A DNA stretch of 57,926 nt from an uncultured Eubacteriales bacterium (GCA_902496015.1 CABUZJ010000006.1:1-57926); one strand, 5' to 3'; shown: positions 8,159-16,832, numbered from the stretch's first letter. Program-made: numbers and translations. Notes: generated from the letters alone by a model not told the origin.

Positions 8159-9445
8159 ATGCAGAGAGTTAGCATTATAACACTTGGTTGTAAAGTTAAT
8201 CAATATGAAAGTGAATCTATTGCAAAAGTGCTTGCAGATAATGGATTTATTGTTGAATTTGGGCTTACAGAAGCTGATATTTATGTGCTTAATACCTGTG
8301 CTGTTACTAACGAAGCCGAGCGTAAATCTAGGGGACTGATTGCAAAAGTTTTAAAATTAAATCCAAATGCTAAAATTTATGTTTGTGGTTGTTCTGCACA
8401 AAATAATCCAACAAGTTTTGCAAGGTTTAAACAAGTCTTAGCGGTTTACGGCACGGGCAGGAAAATGGATATTGCAAATTTAATATTAGAAGATTTTAAT
8501 GGTAAACAACTTATTTGCAATACAATTACAAGCGAATATGAAGAAAGATATTGCCCAAAACTTAGTCATACTAGGGCATATATAAAAGTTCAAGATGGTT
8601 GTAATAATTTTTGTTCCTATTGCATAATTCCATATTTGCGGGGCAGAAGTAGAAGTAGAGAACTTGATAAAATTAAAGAAGAAATTGATTTTCTTTCCGC
8701 TTTCACCAAAGAAATAATAATAACGGGAATTAACTTATCTGCCTATGGTGAAGATTTAGAACCCAAAAAATCGTTAATAGATATTGCAAAATTATTTAAT
8801 GAAAAATCTGTTAGGTTTAGGTTTTCAAGTTTAGAAGTGAATGTTATAAACGAAGACTTTTTAAGGACTTTAAAGGATATGCCAAATTTTTGTGACCATT
8901 TTCATTTAAGTATGCAAAGTGGTTGTGATAAAACTTTAAAAGATATGAATCGACATTACACAGTTGCTTCATTTTTAAATAAGGTTGCTTTAATTAGAAA
9001 GTATTTTCCAAATTCTGCAATAACAACTGATGTAATAGTTGGTTTTCCAACTGAAACAGATGAAGACTTTAATGAAACATATAAAACTTGTAAGAAGGCA
9101 AAATTTGCAGATATGCACATTTTTCCATATTCACCAAGAAGAAGCACGGTGGCATTGCAATTTAAAAATATTGCGACCCATGTTAATGAGAGAATTAAAG
9201 TTTTAACTGAATTAAAAATTTCTATGAAAGAAAACTTTATATTTGGGTGTTTGGGTTCAAATTATGAAGTGTTAATTGAAGGGAAGCAAACCGATAATAA
9301 TTACTACGAAGGGCACACTAAAAATTATATTAAATGTTATATTAAAGCAGAAAATAATATTAAACCAAATTCAATTATTATGGTTAAACTAACAGAATTT
9401 TTTAAAGATGGGGCATTAGCAGAACCTTTAACAAATAGTGACTAA
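8159..9445 (+). CDS. mtaB: tRNA t6A37 methylthiotransferase MtaB
   Basis: A radical SAM methylthiotransferase that converts t6A37 to ms2t6A37 in tRNAs reading ANN codons. The 428 residues show the UPF0004 domain with its cluster cysteines Cys11, Cys47 and Cys78, then the radical SAM CxxxCxxC at Cys148, Cys152 and Cys155, followed by the PYLRGRSRSR signature, and a C-terminal TRAM-like region from about residue 360. LGCKVNQYES at the N-terminus separates MtaB from MiaB. AGGAGA precedes ATG 8159. It follows rsmE by 63 bases, probably in one operon. Confidence 0.92.
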   Translation: MQRVSIITLGCKVNQYESESIAKVLADNGFIVEFGLTEADIYVLNTCAVTNEAERKSRGLIAKVLKLNPNAKIYVCGCSAQNNPTSFARFKQVLAVYGTGRKMDIANLILEDFNGKQLICNTITSEYEERYCPKLSHTRAYIKVQDGCNNFCSYCIIPYLRGRSRSRELDKIKEEIDFLSAFTKEIIITGINLSAYGEDLEPKKSLIDIAKLFNEKSVRFRFSSLEVNVINEDFLRTLKDMPNFCDHFHLSMQSGCDKTLKDMNRHYTVASFLNKVALIRKYFPNSAITTDVIVGFPTETDEDFNETYKTCKKAKFADMHIFPYSPRRSTVALQFKNIATHVNERIKVLTELKISMKENFIFGCLGSNYEVLIEGKQTDNNYYEGHTKNYIKCYIKAENNIKPNSIIMVKLTEFFKDGALAEPLTNSD

Positions 9446-9474
9446 ATAAAAAATAAAAATAAAAGGAGAAAGTG

Positions 9475-9894
9475 ATGGACAATTGTATTTTTTGTAAGAT
9501 TATTAAAGGAGAAATTCCTTGTTATAAAATTTATGAAGACGATAAAACATTAGCATTTTTAGATATAGCAGGTGATTTTTTAGGGCATACCTTGGTTATT
9601 CCTAAAAACCATTGTAAGAACCTTTTAGATGCAGATAAAAACTATTATTTAGCTGTTATGGAAACAGTGCAAAAAATTAGCAAGCATTATGTGAAAAATT
9701 GCAAGTTTGCAGGCGTTAACATTTTAAATGCAAATAATGAAGAAGCAGAACAATCAGTTTTCCATTTGCATATACATATAATTCCAAGGCTTAAAGATGA
9801 TAATTTACATATTTTTCCTAAATCTATAAAGCAAAACTTTAACTTAGAAGATATTGCAAAAAAACTTTCTTTTAAGGATAATGTGAATGTTTAG
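9475..9894 (+). CDS. HIT-family nucleotide hydrolase/transferase (Hint-like)
   Basis: A 139-residue HIT protein. CIFCKIIKGEIPCY at the N-terminus and the histidine triad HLHIHIIP near residue 102 are typical of the Hint/HinT branch, which hydrolyses purine nucleoside phosphoramidates. The two leading cysteines with later residues may bind zinc, as in related proteins. I take ATG 9475 instead of the in-frame GTG at 9472, since AAAGGAG lies at a better distance. It follows mtaB by 29 bases and overlaps the next gene by 8 bases. Confidence 0.9.
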   Translation: MDNCIFCKIIKGEIPCYKIYEDDKTLAFLDIAGDFLGHTLVIPKNHCKNLLDADKNYYLAVMETVQKISKHYVKNCKFAGVNILNANNEEAEQSVFHLHIHIIPRLKDDNLHIFPKSIKQNFNLEDIAKKLSFKDNVNV

Positions 9895-10318
9895 TATTGA
9901 AGAATTTAAATATTATTTGGGTGAAACCATATTGTGTTATCAGTTAATAGAACATGATTTAAAAATTATATATGCTGGAATGTTAAAAGGTAATTTCAAT
10001 GACAATATTGCTATTACTAATGAAGAATATCATGGTTTAGGTCAAATTGTGAAGGCGTTACAAGAATTAGAAAACAATAATAATAAAGCGTTTTTTAGTT
10101 ATGCCGATTATAAACTTTTAAAATCTCTTGCAAGGGAAAGAAATTATTTTTGTCATCAGTGCATAATAGATTTTGGTTATATTCAAAATTTTTTAACATC
10201 TAATGAATATAAACTTGCGTGCAATAAATTAAAGAAGGCAAATAGTGAAATTTTATCCTTACAAAAACAAACAGAAAAAATAAGGCTTTTTATCTTAAAG
10301 AAGTTAAATAGAATTTAA
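9887..10318 (+). CDS. Small helical protein with HEPN-like RNxxxH motif
   Basis: A 143-residue, almost entirely helical protein. No family is certain. The segment CYQLIEHDLKIIY (about 17-29) followed later by LARERNYFCHQCIIDF (about 81-96) is the arrangement of HEPN domains, where an R-x4-6-H motif (here RNYFCH) is the RNase active site or a relic of it. It overlaps the HIT gene by 8 bases (ATG 9887 inside the HIT reading frame), so translation is probably coupled. HEPN proteins often act in RNA cleavage or toxin modules; none of that is shown here. An alternative is an unrelated four-helix protein. Confidence 0.55.
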   Translation: MFSIEEFKYYLGETILCYQLIEHDLKIIYAGMLKGNFNDNIAITNEEYHGLGQIVKALQELENNNNKAFFSYADYKLLKSLARERNYFCHQCIIDFGYIQNFLTSNEYKLACNKLKKANSEILSLQKQTEKIRLFILKKLNRI

Positions 10319-10335
10319 AATTATTATAAATTGTC

Positions 10336-10364
10336 TTGACAAAAGTTATTTAATTTGATAGTAT
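10336..10364 (+). promoter_or_regulatory. Candidate promoter of rpsU
   Basis: Perfect TTGACA at 10336-10341, 17-base spacer, TAGTAT at 10359-10364 (4 of 6). A better-looking TATAAA at 10362 would need a 20-base spacer. The expected leader before rpsU is about 25 bases. Confidence 0.5.
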
Positions 10365-10396
10365 AAATCGAAATCTAAAATAAGTGGGGTGATAAG

Positions 10397-10576
10397 ATGT
10401 CTACCGTTGTTGTTGGTCAAAATGAAAACTTAGAAAGTGCAATAAAAAGATTTAAAAGAAAATGTCAAAAAGACGGCATAATTGGCGATATTCGTAAGAA
10501 AGAAGCATATGTTAAGCCAAGTGTTAAAAGAAAAAAGAAATCGGAAGCCGCACAAAAAAGAAATCGTAAAGGTTAA
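10397..10576 (+). CDS. rpsU: 30S ribosomal protein S21
   Basis: A 59-residue basic protein. Translation reads MSTVVVGQNENLESAIKRFK and then the S21 core with repeated Lys/Arg (KRKCQKDGI, EAYVKPS), ending in KKKSEAAQKRNRKG. S21 binds near the 3' end of 16S rRNA and helps initiation. The gene is short but unambiguous, and rpsU is a usual neighbour of the mtaB/HIT block in Firmicutes. GGGGTGATAAG precedes ATG 10397. A terminator overlaps the stop codon. Confidence 0.95.
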   Translation: MSTVVVGQNENLESAIKRFKRKCQKDGIIGDIRKKEAYVKPSVKRKKKSEAAQKRNRKG

Positions 10577-10602
10577 AGCATGCATTATTGCATGTTTTTT
10601 TA
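10575..10602 (+). terminator. Intrinsic terminator after rpsU
   Basis: CATGC-ATTATT-GCATG hairpin (10579-10594), extended by A/T pairs, followed by seven T residues. Confidence 0.8.
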
Positions 10603-10766
10603 TTAAAATTTTTATATTTTTTCTATCACTACAAATTAAAAACATAATAAATTTCATTCAAACAAAAGTTTAAATGACAGAATGAAGAATAAAGCTTTGG
10701 TAAAATTAAAGTTTTGCAAGTAACTTAAATAAAAGAGAAGATGAAGATAAAACTAAGGGGAAAAAT

Positions 10767-11645
10767 ATGCTGGCATTTGTGGTGGTGAAACTGGGAATAA
10801 TATTTTTTGCGACTTTAACACTTGTGCTTGCTTTTAGTTTAAAGTTAAAACACAAGAAAAATTATAATTATTGCTTGGAGCATAGCAAAAAGATAAAAGC
10901 ATTAATTGAATTAAATGAAAAATATAAATTTTATGATGTTAATGAAGTTTTAGAGTTTGATAAGGTTTTTAAAATTAAAAAGCAATTTAATAAAACTACA
11001 CCCAATGGTTATTTTAAAGAAATAATATATAATAATTTAAAATTTTTTAGCGATCTTATTGATAAAGTTGAATATAACAAAAAGCAATATTATTCTTATT
11101 GGCTTTCAATGGTTGCAGTTGAAAGAACAGAATTTAATAACTTAGCCTTTAAAATTTCAAAAAAGTTTGAAAGCAAAATGTTTGAAGAATTAAAAATTCA
11201 ACCTAATATTAAAACTGAAATAATAATAAACTTATCTTATATTAGTCCAAAAGGTAGAACACGATTAAATAAAAGTGAACGAATTGGATTTGCAGATTTA
11301 AAGCGAAACTTTAATTTGATTTTAAATGGATTAATTGAAAAAGAAACAAAACAAAATTTTTCAAAACTTGAAAGAGCAAAACTTACGCCAGCACTTAGAT
11401 ATAAAATATTTTGTAAAGATAATTTTAAATGTCAAATTTGTGGTAAATCTGCAAAAGATGGTGTTAAACTGCATGTTGATCATATAATCCCAATTAGTGA
11501 AGGTGGAAGAACTGAATTAGATAATTTAAGAACACTTTGTAAAGATTGTAATCTTGGAAAAGGTAAGAGCTTAGATAAAAATCCAATAAGAGTAATTAAA
11601 AATGAAAAAATTATTGAATTAGAAAAAATGATAAAAAGTGAATAA
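10767..11645 (+). CDS. Membrane-anchored HNH endonuclease-like protein
   Basis: The 292-residue protein begins with one hydrophobic helix (residues 1-27, then KLKHKKN as a positive stop signal), so it should be tethered to the membrane with the bulk in the cytoplasm. The C-terminus is a clear HNH domain (about 215-270): CQICGKSAKD, then HVDHIIPISEGG, then LRTLCKDCNLGKG, that is, a CxxC...DH...CxxC zinc frame with the catalytic histidine pair. The middle (30-200) is helical and unknown. HNH enzymes cut DNA in restriction, repair and phage systems. GGGGAAAAAT precedes ATG 10767. It stands alone between two terminators. Confidence 0.75.
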   Translation: MLAFVVVKLGIIFFATLTLVLAFSLKLKHKKNYNYCLEHSKKIKALIELNEKYKFYDVNEVLEFDKVFKIKKQFNKTTPNGYFKEIIYNNLKFFSDLIDKVEYNKKQYYSYWLSMVAVERTEFNNLAFKISKKFESKMFEELKIQPNIKTEIIINLSYISPKGRTRLNKSERIGFADLKRNFNLILNGLIEKETKQNFSKLERAKLTPALRYKIFCKDNFKCQICGKSAKDGVKLHVDHIIPISEGGRTELDNLRTLCKDCNLGKGKSLDKNPIRVIKNEKIIELEKMIKSE

Positions 11646-11826
11646 AAAATATTGATAGCAATAAAGATTAATAATAATTTATTTTCTAAAAAATAAGCAA
11701 TCATATAAGTAATCATAAATGATTAATTTATAATTGAATTGTTAAGTATTTAGTTGTTATTAATTATGTAATCTTTTCAATTGTTTTTAATATTAAAATT
11801 TATTTACTATTTTTAAATTAATTTTT

Positions 11827-11857
11827 AAAGCCATACTATTATTAGTTGGCTTTTTTT
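11827..11857 (+). terminator. Intrinsic terminator in the HNH-lipoprotein gap
   Basis: AAAGCCA / TGGCTTT stem extended by ACT/AGT with one bulged T, a 6-base loop, and a T7 tail. The rest of 11646-11826 is AT-rich and I see nothing else in it. Confidence 0.75.
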
Positions 11858-11867
11858 ATTAAATTAT

Positions 11868-11896
11868 TTGCTAACTATGTATTAGTTTGATATAAT
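11868..11896 (+). promoter_or_regulatory. Promoter of the lipoprotein-nfeD-lemA-DUF3137 operon
   Basis: TTGCTA (11868-11873), 17-base spacer, perfect TATAAT (11891-11896), about 20 bases before ATG 11916 with AAAAGGA between. Confidence 0.65.
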
Positions 11897-11915
11897 AATT
11901 AAAAGGAATTATATT

Positions 11916-12302
11916 ATGAAAGCAAAAATTTTGTCATTTTTATGTATTTGTTTTATTATTTTGCCTTGTATTTTTCTCTCTGGATGCGACATAGATTATA
12001 AAAAATATGAAGGAAACTATTTTCTCACTTTGGTAACCTATGCTAATGGAGAAACAAAAACTATTGATAATTTAATAGAAGATAATAGTGTCCAAAATAA
12101 AGAACAAGAAGTTATTAATTTAACCCGTGACCAACTTGTTACTTTAAATGGTTTAATTGGTGGAAATTCTGGCACTTATGAAATTAGTGAAGATGCTATT
12201 ATTTTAAAGTTTGATAATAACACTATAATTGGCAGTATTGTTAGCAATACAATAACTTTAAATATTAGTGGTATTACTTATGTTTACGAAAGGAGTAAAT
12301 AA
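11916..12302 (+). CDS. Small lipoprotein of unknown function
   Basis: 128 residues with a textbook lipoprotein signal: KAK, a hydrophobic stretch, then LSGC with the lipidated cysteine at about residue 24. The mature part (about 105 residues) is beta-rich and polar (YKKYEGNYFLTLV near its start, ending YVYERSK), which suggests a small lipocalin-like or barrel fold; I do not recognise a family. AAAAGGAATT precedes the ATG. Its TAA overlaps the ATG of the NfeD-like gene (TAATG), so the two are translationally coupled. Confidence 0.7.
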   Translation: MKAKILSFLCICFIILPCIFLSGCDIDYKKYEGNYFLTLVTYANGETKTIDNLIEDNSVQNKEQEVINLTRDQLVTLNGLIGGNSGTYEISEDAIILKFDNNTIIGSIVSNTITLNISGITYVYERSK

Positions 12303-12772
12303 TGGCAATTTGGGTGTGGTTAATATTAGCAGTAATATTTATAATTTTAGAGTTATGCACAGTTGAATTTGTGCTTGGTTGGTTTGCAATTGGATGCTTT
12401 ATAGCCGAAATTTTGGCACTTTGCAATGTGGTTGTTTGGGTTCAAGTTCTTGTTTTTGTGGCAGTTTCAGTTGTATTGCTTATTTCATTAAGGAAAATAG
12501 TTTTAAATGCGGTTTTAAAATCAAAAGATAAAAAACTTAAAAAATATGCATTAGATAAAAATGGAATAGTTAAAAAAGAAATTGCAAATGAATTGCTATA
12601 TGTTTGCCAGTTTGGTAAAAAGAAATTTGTTGTTATGCTTCAAACACCAGCAAAATTAAATGTTGGCGAAAAGGTGAAAGTTAATAGTGTTATTAATGGC
12701 GTTGCAATTGGTTTGCCAGAAGATGGAAGAATTGACTTTATTTCAAGCGATAATCAACAAGGAAGAAAATAG
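12302..12772 (+). CDS. NfeD-like membrane protein
   Basis: 156 residues: two or three membrane segments in the first 70 residues (WVWLILAVIFIILELCTVEF starts the first), then a soluble beta domain (about 88-156) with GKKKFVVML and KLNVGEKVKVNSVINGVAIGL, which is the OB-fold of NfeD C-terminal proteins. NfeD proteins partner SPFH/stomatin proteins or site-2-type proteases in membrane quality control; no stomatin gene is adjacent here. It overlaps the lipoprotein stop and is directly followed by lemA. Confidence 0.8.
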   Translation: MAIWVWLILAVIFIILELCTVEFVLGWFAIGCFIAEILALCNVVVWVQVLVFVAVSVVLLISLRKIVLNAVLKSKDKKLKKYALDKNGIVKKEIANELLYVCQFGKKKFVVMLQTPAKLNVGEKVKVNSVINGVAIGLPEDGRIDFISSDNQQGRK

Positions 12773-13468
12773 ATGAATAACGAGAGTAAAAAATCTTATT
12801 TTACAGGTAAATTAATTATAGGTATTTTTGTGTTTCTTTTTATAGTAAGTTTAGGCTATTTAATTTATGCATTAATTGCAAAATCTTTAAGTGCTAATTT
12901 AGGATTAACTATTTTATGTTTAGCAGTGGCAATGATTTCTGCTATAACATTGCTGATTATGGTTAGTATTTACAATAAATTTATTAGAATTAAACACAAG
13001 GTTGAAGAAAGTTTGGCATTAATCGACATACAACTAAAATTAAGATTTGATTTAATTCCTAATCTTGTTGCAACTGTTAAGGGGTATGCAACTCATGAGA
13101 AGTCAGTTTTCACTGAAATTAGTAGATTAAGAAATCTAGCTAATAAAAGTACAGATGAACAAACTAGAATTGAAATAGCAAATAAAATTGTTCCTAAGAT
13201 GCGTCAAATCATTGCGATTGCTGAAAACTATCCCGAACTTAAATCAGATGCAATGTTTAAAAGTTTAATGGACGAATTGGTGCTTGTTGAAGATAAAATT
13301 GTTGCGGCAAGAAGATTTTATGATAGTAATGTTAATTTGTTTAACACAGCAATTGCAGTGTGGCCGAGTAGTGTTATTGCTAAATCTTTTGGATTTAGTA
13401 AACTTCAACTTTATAAAATAGATGCTGGTGAAAAAATTAATATTAGAATAAACTTAAACGAAGGTTAA
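12773..13468 (+). CDS. LemA family protein
   Basis: A 231-residue LemA-type protein. Two N-terminal hydrophobic segments (about 13-37 and 43-67) precede the helical LemA domain with YNKFIRIKHKVEESLALIDI, the conserved LKLRFDLIPNLVATVKGYA and FYDSNVNLFN. LemA proteins are membrane-attached helical bundles of unclear biochemical role, often encoded beside TPM- or DUF3137-type membrane proteins, as here. ATG 12773 follows the nfeD stop with no gap; GGAAG within the end of nfeD serves as ribosome site. Confidence 0.88.
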   Translation: MNNESKKSYFTGKLIIGIFVFLFIVSLGYLIYALIAKSLSANLGLTILCLAVAMISAITLLIMVSIYNKFIRIKHKVEESLALIDIQLKLRFDLIPNLVATVKGYATHEKSVFTEISRLRNLANKSTDEQTRIEIANKIVPKMRQIIAIAENYPELKSDAMFKSLMDELVLVEDKIVAARRFYDSNVNLFNTAIAVWPSSVIAKSFGFSKLQLYKIDAGEKINIRINLNEG

Positions 13469-13470
13469 TA

Positions 13471-14433
13471 ATGATTAAAGTTACAAAACAAGAATTTAAT
13501 GAATTTTTAAATTCTATATTAGAAGAGGAAGATAAAAGAAAATTTAAAAAAGAATCGAAAACAAATGTTGCAAAGTTTTTTTTCGGTTTTTCTTTTTTAG
13601 GCCTTATGTCTGTTATAGTTTTTGTCATTATTGGTGCTATTAATAAAGATATTTTTTCGAAATTGCCATTAATTTTCATAATTGCTTTTATCACATTTGT
13701 GCTATTTATAATTGGAATGCTTATTAAATATAAATCTGTGGGTGTGATATTAGAACTTGAAAATAAATATAAACAACCTATAGTTGATTTTTTGCTTAAA
13801 AATATTAATTACCATTATTCCCCTAAAACTTATATCAGTCATATGAAATTATTAGATTCACAATTTATAAGGGAATATCCTGATAAATATAGCGGGGAAG
13901 ATGAATTAGAGATAAACATTTTAAACGATGACAATACACCGTCTAATAACTATTTAAAATTAAGTGATGTGCGAGCAATTAAGGTAGTAAGGAACGAAGA
14001 TGGGGAAGAAAGAAATATACAATTATACGGTGGAGTGTTTGGTTACATTGATTTTCCTTTTTATTTTAAATCGACATTAACAATTAATTCTGTTTATAAG
14101 GCAAGAAAACCATTGCAAAGAGTTAAACTTGAAGATATTAAATTTAATAAAGCATTTAAAATAACTTGTGATGACCAAATTGAAGCAAGATACATTTTAA
14201 CTCCCGAAATTATGCAAGATTTATTAGAGTTAAAGAAAAGAATGGGACAAGTAAAAATTGTTTTAGATTCAAATCATATGTATATTGGTTTTCCTAATAA
14301 AAATTTGTTTAGCATGAATAAGTTCGCTAAAACGATAAATGAGACTAATTTTTATAGTTTTTGTTTAGATGTTGACACAATATTATCGTTAACAACAGCA
14401 ATTCAAAAAAATAATAAAATATTTAAAATTTAA
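13471..14433 (+). CDS. DUF3137-type membrane protein (LemA partner)
   Basis: 320 residues with two membrane helices (about 35-55 and 63-85) after a basic cytosolic segment, then a long soluble region. The order KLEDIKFNKAFKI, DDQIEARYILTPEIMQDLLELKKR, then NHMYIGF is typical of DUF3137 proteins, which are often encoded directly after LemA. It starts two bases after the lemA stop, so the two proteins are probably made together and may act as a complex. The biochemical function is unknown. Confidence 0.8.
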   Translation: MIKVTKQEFNEFLNSILEEEDKRKFKKESKTNVAKFFFGFSFLGLMSVIVFVIIGAINKDIFSKLPLIFIIAFITFVLFIIGMLIKYKSVGVILELENKYKQPIVDFLLKNINYHYSPKTYISHMKLLDSQFIREYPDKYSGEDELEINILNDDNTPSNNYLKLSDVRAIKVVRNEDGEERNIQLYGGVFGYIDFPFYFKSTLTINSVYKARKPLQRVKLEDIKFNKAFKITCDDQIEARYILTPEIMQDLLELKKRMGQVKIVLDSNHMYIGFPNKNLFSMNKFAKTINETNFYSFCLDVDTILSLTTAIQKNNKIFKI

Positions 14434-14516
14434 ATTAAGAATAAGTAAAATTCTCAACTTTACTGCATTTTGAATAAAATTTGTATTAATGAACAAAATT
14501 TATTTAAGGTGTAACC

Positions 14517-15203
14517 ATGCAACAAGATAAAAAAAGAATTTTGCTTATTTTTTCTTCCTTTTTAACTTTGGCCATTGGTGGCGGGTTAATTGTGGCATTT
14601 GTTTTGCTTTGTTTTGAAGGTATGATTAATAACTTTGCTTATTTTGGTGTGCTTGCTAATTTTACTGAAATAATCGGGGTTATTGGTTTGGTTTGCTTAT
14701 TTTTTGGTTTATTTTGCTTAAAATTAGGCAGTATTCAATTTAAGTTATCTAAGCAAAAACCATTAGTATATAAAAAAAGTAAATATAAATTAATTTGCAG
14801 TTTAGTAGTTTATGTTGCAATAATGATAGTTGGGGCTTTTTGTTTATTTGAAACCTACAATGATATAAGTGCAGTGGGGCAGGCATTTTTAAATGCAAAC
14901 ATTGGTTATTTTGGTTTAGGGATGCTTATAGCCAGTGCAGTTGCATTTATATTAGTTATAATAGATTTGTTTGTTTTTAGTCATGATATAAAAAATGGAA
15001 TAATAGATATTGAAGAACAACAATTACCTTTATTATTAAATGCTCCTCAATATAAATTGATTTATAAAAATAATGAAAAAATGTTTGACTATTCTAAACT
15101 AGAAGCGAAAATTAAAAAATTAGATGAGTTGAAACAAAAAGGCATTATAACCGACCAAGAGTATGCACAAATGAAACATGAAATAATAGATAATTATTTT
15201 TAA
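14517..15203 (+). CDS. Four-helix membrane protein with C-terminal SHOCT domain
   Basis: 228 residues. Four membrane helices (about 8-35, 42-65, 83-105 and 120-155) are followed by a cytoplasmic tail ending in LEAKIKKLDELKQKGIITDQ-EYAQMKHEI, a SHOCT motif (short C-terminal domain that often ends membrane proteins and may mediate oligomerisation). AAGGTG precedes ATG 14517. It lies 83 bases after the DUF3137 gene and may still belong to that unit. The transport or structural role is unknown. Confidence 0.7.
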   Translation: MQQDKKRILLIFSSFLTLAIGGGLIVAFVLLCFEGMINNFAYFGVLANFTEIIGVIGLVCLFFGLFCLKLGSIQFKLSKQKPLVYKKSKYKLICSLVVYVAIMIVGAFCLFETYNDISAVGQAFLNANIGYFGLGMLIASAVAFILVIIDLFVFSHDIKNGIIDIEEQQLPLLLNAPQYKLIYKNNEKMFDYSKLEAKIKKLDELKQKGIITDQEYAQMKHEIIDNYF

Positions 15204-15235
15204 ATTTTAATTTTAGTTAAAGCTTTAAAAAACAA

Positions 15236-15264
15236 AAAAATAGTTGGATAATCCAACTATTTTT
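15236..15264. terminator. Bidirectional terminator between SHOCT gene and asnS
   Basis: TAGTTGGA-TAA-TCCAACTA with flanking A7 and T5 runs. It serves the SHOCT transcript (+) and the convergent asnS transcript (-). Confidence 0.85.
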
Positions 15265-15266
15265 AT

Positions 15267-16658
15267 TTAAAATTCACAGTTTTTAGGGGTTCTTGGGAAA
15301 GGTATGCTATCCCTAATATTATCAATGCCTGTAAGATAAATAACAAGCCTTTCAAATCCCATTCCAAAACCAGAGTGTTCACAAGAGCCAAATTTCCTAA
15401 GATTTAAATACCAATCTATTGCTTTCTTGTCTACTCCCATTTCATCACAACGCTTAATAATTTTATCATAGTCTTCTTCTCTTTGGCTTCCACCCATAAG
15501 TTCACCAGCTTCTGGAACTTCAAGGTCAACAGCGGCAACAGTTTTCCCGTCTGGGTTAACTTTCATATAATAAGCTTTAATGTCTTTTGGCCAGTTTTTA
15601 ATAAAAACAGGTCCATCGAAATATTGAGTTATATATTTCTCGTGTTCTTTTGCAATGTCTTCGCCAATTTCTGGCTTAAACTCCCATTTAACATCTGCCT
15701 TTTGTAAAATTTTTATTACTTCTGCATAGTCAATTCTTGTGAATTTACTGTTGATTAATTTATTTAATTTTTGAATTAATCCATTCTGTACAAATTTGTC
15801 TAAAAATTCAAGTTCGCAAGAGCAGTTGTCTAAAACATATTTAACAACATATTTAAGCATACTTTCTTCAATATCCATAAGCCCATCAAGGTCACAAAAG
15901 GCAATTTCTGGTTCAATCATCCAAAACTCATTTGCATGTGTTTTTGTGTTACTATTTTCTGTTCTAAAAGTTGGGCCAAAAGTATAAATTTTGCTAAATG
16001 CTAGTGCAAATGCTTCACCATGTAATTGTCCAGAACCAGTGATATAAGCTTGCTTTCCAAATAAATCTTTGCTTAAATCAACGCTTCCATCTGGCAAATA
16101 AGGAAGGTTGTTAAAATTAAGTGTTGTTATTTTAAACATTTGGTCACTACCTTCGCAATCTGTTGTTGTTATTAATGGAGTATGAACATAAAGATATCCA
16201 TTTTCTTGGAAATATTTATGAATAGCAAAGCTTGCAACACTGCGAACTCTAAACACTGCATTAAAAAGCCTTGTTCTTGGCCTTAAATATGCAATTTCTC
16301 TTAAAAATTCAACACTATGATGTTTTTTTTGCAATGGGTAAGTTTCATCTGTTGCACATAATATTTTAATCTTTGTTGCTTTGATTTCAAATGGTTGTTT
16401 TGCATCGGGAGTTAAAACCAAAATACCTGTTGTTTGCAAACTAGATCCTGCTAAAAGTTTTGCAACTTCTTCAAAGTTATTAATTTTATCTTGTTCAAAA
16501 ACAATTTGTATGCCATCAAAACAAGTCCCATCGTTAAGGTCAATAAATCCAAAAGTTTTAGAATTTCTTACACTTCTAACCCAACCGGCTACGGTTACTT
16601 CTTTGCCATCATAATGTAATTTATTCTCATGTATTTGCTTTATATCTATCTTTACCAT
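15267..16658 (-). CDS. asnS: Asparaginyl-tRNA synthetase
   Basis: A class IIb aminoacyl-tRNA synthetase charging tRNA-Asn. 463 residues: N-terminal anticodon-binding OB-fold (V-T-V-A-G-W-V-R-S-V-R near residue 22), then the catalytic core with motif 2 (FGPTFRTENSNTKTHANEFW) and motif 3 (GFGMGFERLVIYLTG). The NTKTHANEFWM pattern favours AsnRS over AspRS. AAGGAC precedes the ATG on the minus strand. It has its own promoter and no T-box, unlike thrS in this window. Confidence 0.96.
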   Translation of the reverse strand: MVKIDIKQIHENKLHYDGKEVTVAGWVRSVRNSKTFGFIDLNDGTCFDGIQIVFEQDKINNFEEVAKLLAGSSLQTTGILVLTPDAKQPFEIKATKIKILCATDETYPLQKKHHSVEFLREIAYLRPRTRLFNAVFRVRSVASFAIHKYFQENGYLYVHTPLITTTDCEGSDQMFKITTLNFNNLPYLPDGSVDLSKDLFGKQAYITGSGQLHGEAFALAFSKIYTFGPTFRTENSNTKTHANEFWMIEPEIAFCDLDGLMDIEESMLKYVVKYVLDNCSCELEFLDKFVQNGLIQKLNKLINSKFTRIDYAEVIKILQKADVKWEFKPEIGEDIAKEHEKYITQYFDGPVFIKNWPKDIKAYYMKVNPDGKTVAAVDLEVPEAGELMGGSQREEDYDKIIKRCDEMGVDKKAIDWYLNLRKFGSCEHSGFGMGFERLVIYLTGIDNIRDSIPFPRTPKNCEF

Positions 16659-16690
16659 AATTTAAGTCCTTTATAATTTAATTTTGACAT

Positions 16691-16719
16691 AGTATAGCAC
16701 AACGAATAAGCATTTGCAA
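16691..16719 (-). promoter_or_regulatory. Promoter of asnS (minus strand)
   Basis: On the minus strand, TTGCAA (16719-16714), 17-base spacer, TATACT (16696-16691), about 33 bases before the asnS ATG. Confidence 0.65.
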
Positions 16720-16784
16720 GTAATTAAATTTTATTAAAGCAAAACTTTTTACAAATAAAAGCAATAAGTTATTTATTATTTTAC

Positions 16785-16813
16785 TTGCAAATATCAGGGT
16801 AAATATTTATAAT
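16785..16813 (+). promoter_or_regulatory. Promoter of ppa
   Basis: TTGCAA (16785-16790), 17-base spacer, TATAAT (16808-16813), 19 bases before ATG 16833 with AAAGGAG between. asnS and ppa have back-to-back promoters with the same TTGCAA -35 box. Confidence 0.7.
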
Positions 16814-16832
16814 TACAAAAAAGGAGTATGAA

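Noticed and set aside
10430..10673. Open frames of 75 and 63 codons around rpsU
   Set aside because: They overlap the clear S21 gene and its terminator and have no ribosome site.
15267..16658. Aspartyl-tRNA synthetase as alternative identity
   Set aside because: Motif 2 context (NTKTHANEFWM) and overall length fit AsnRS.
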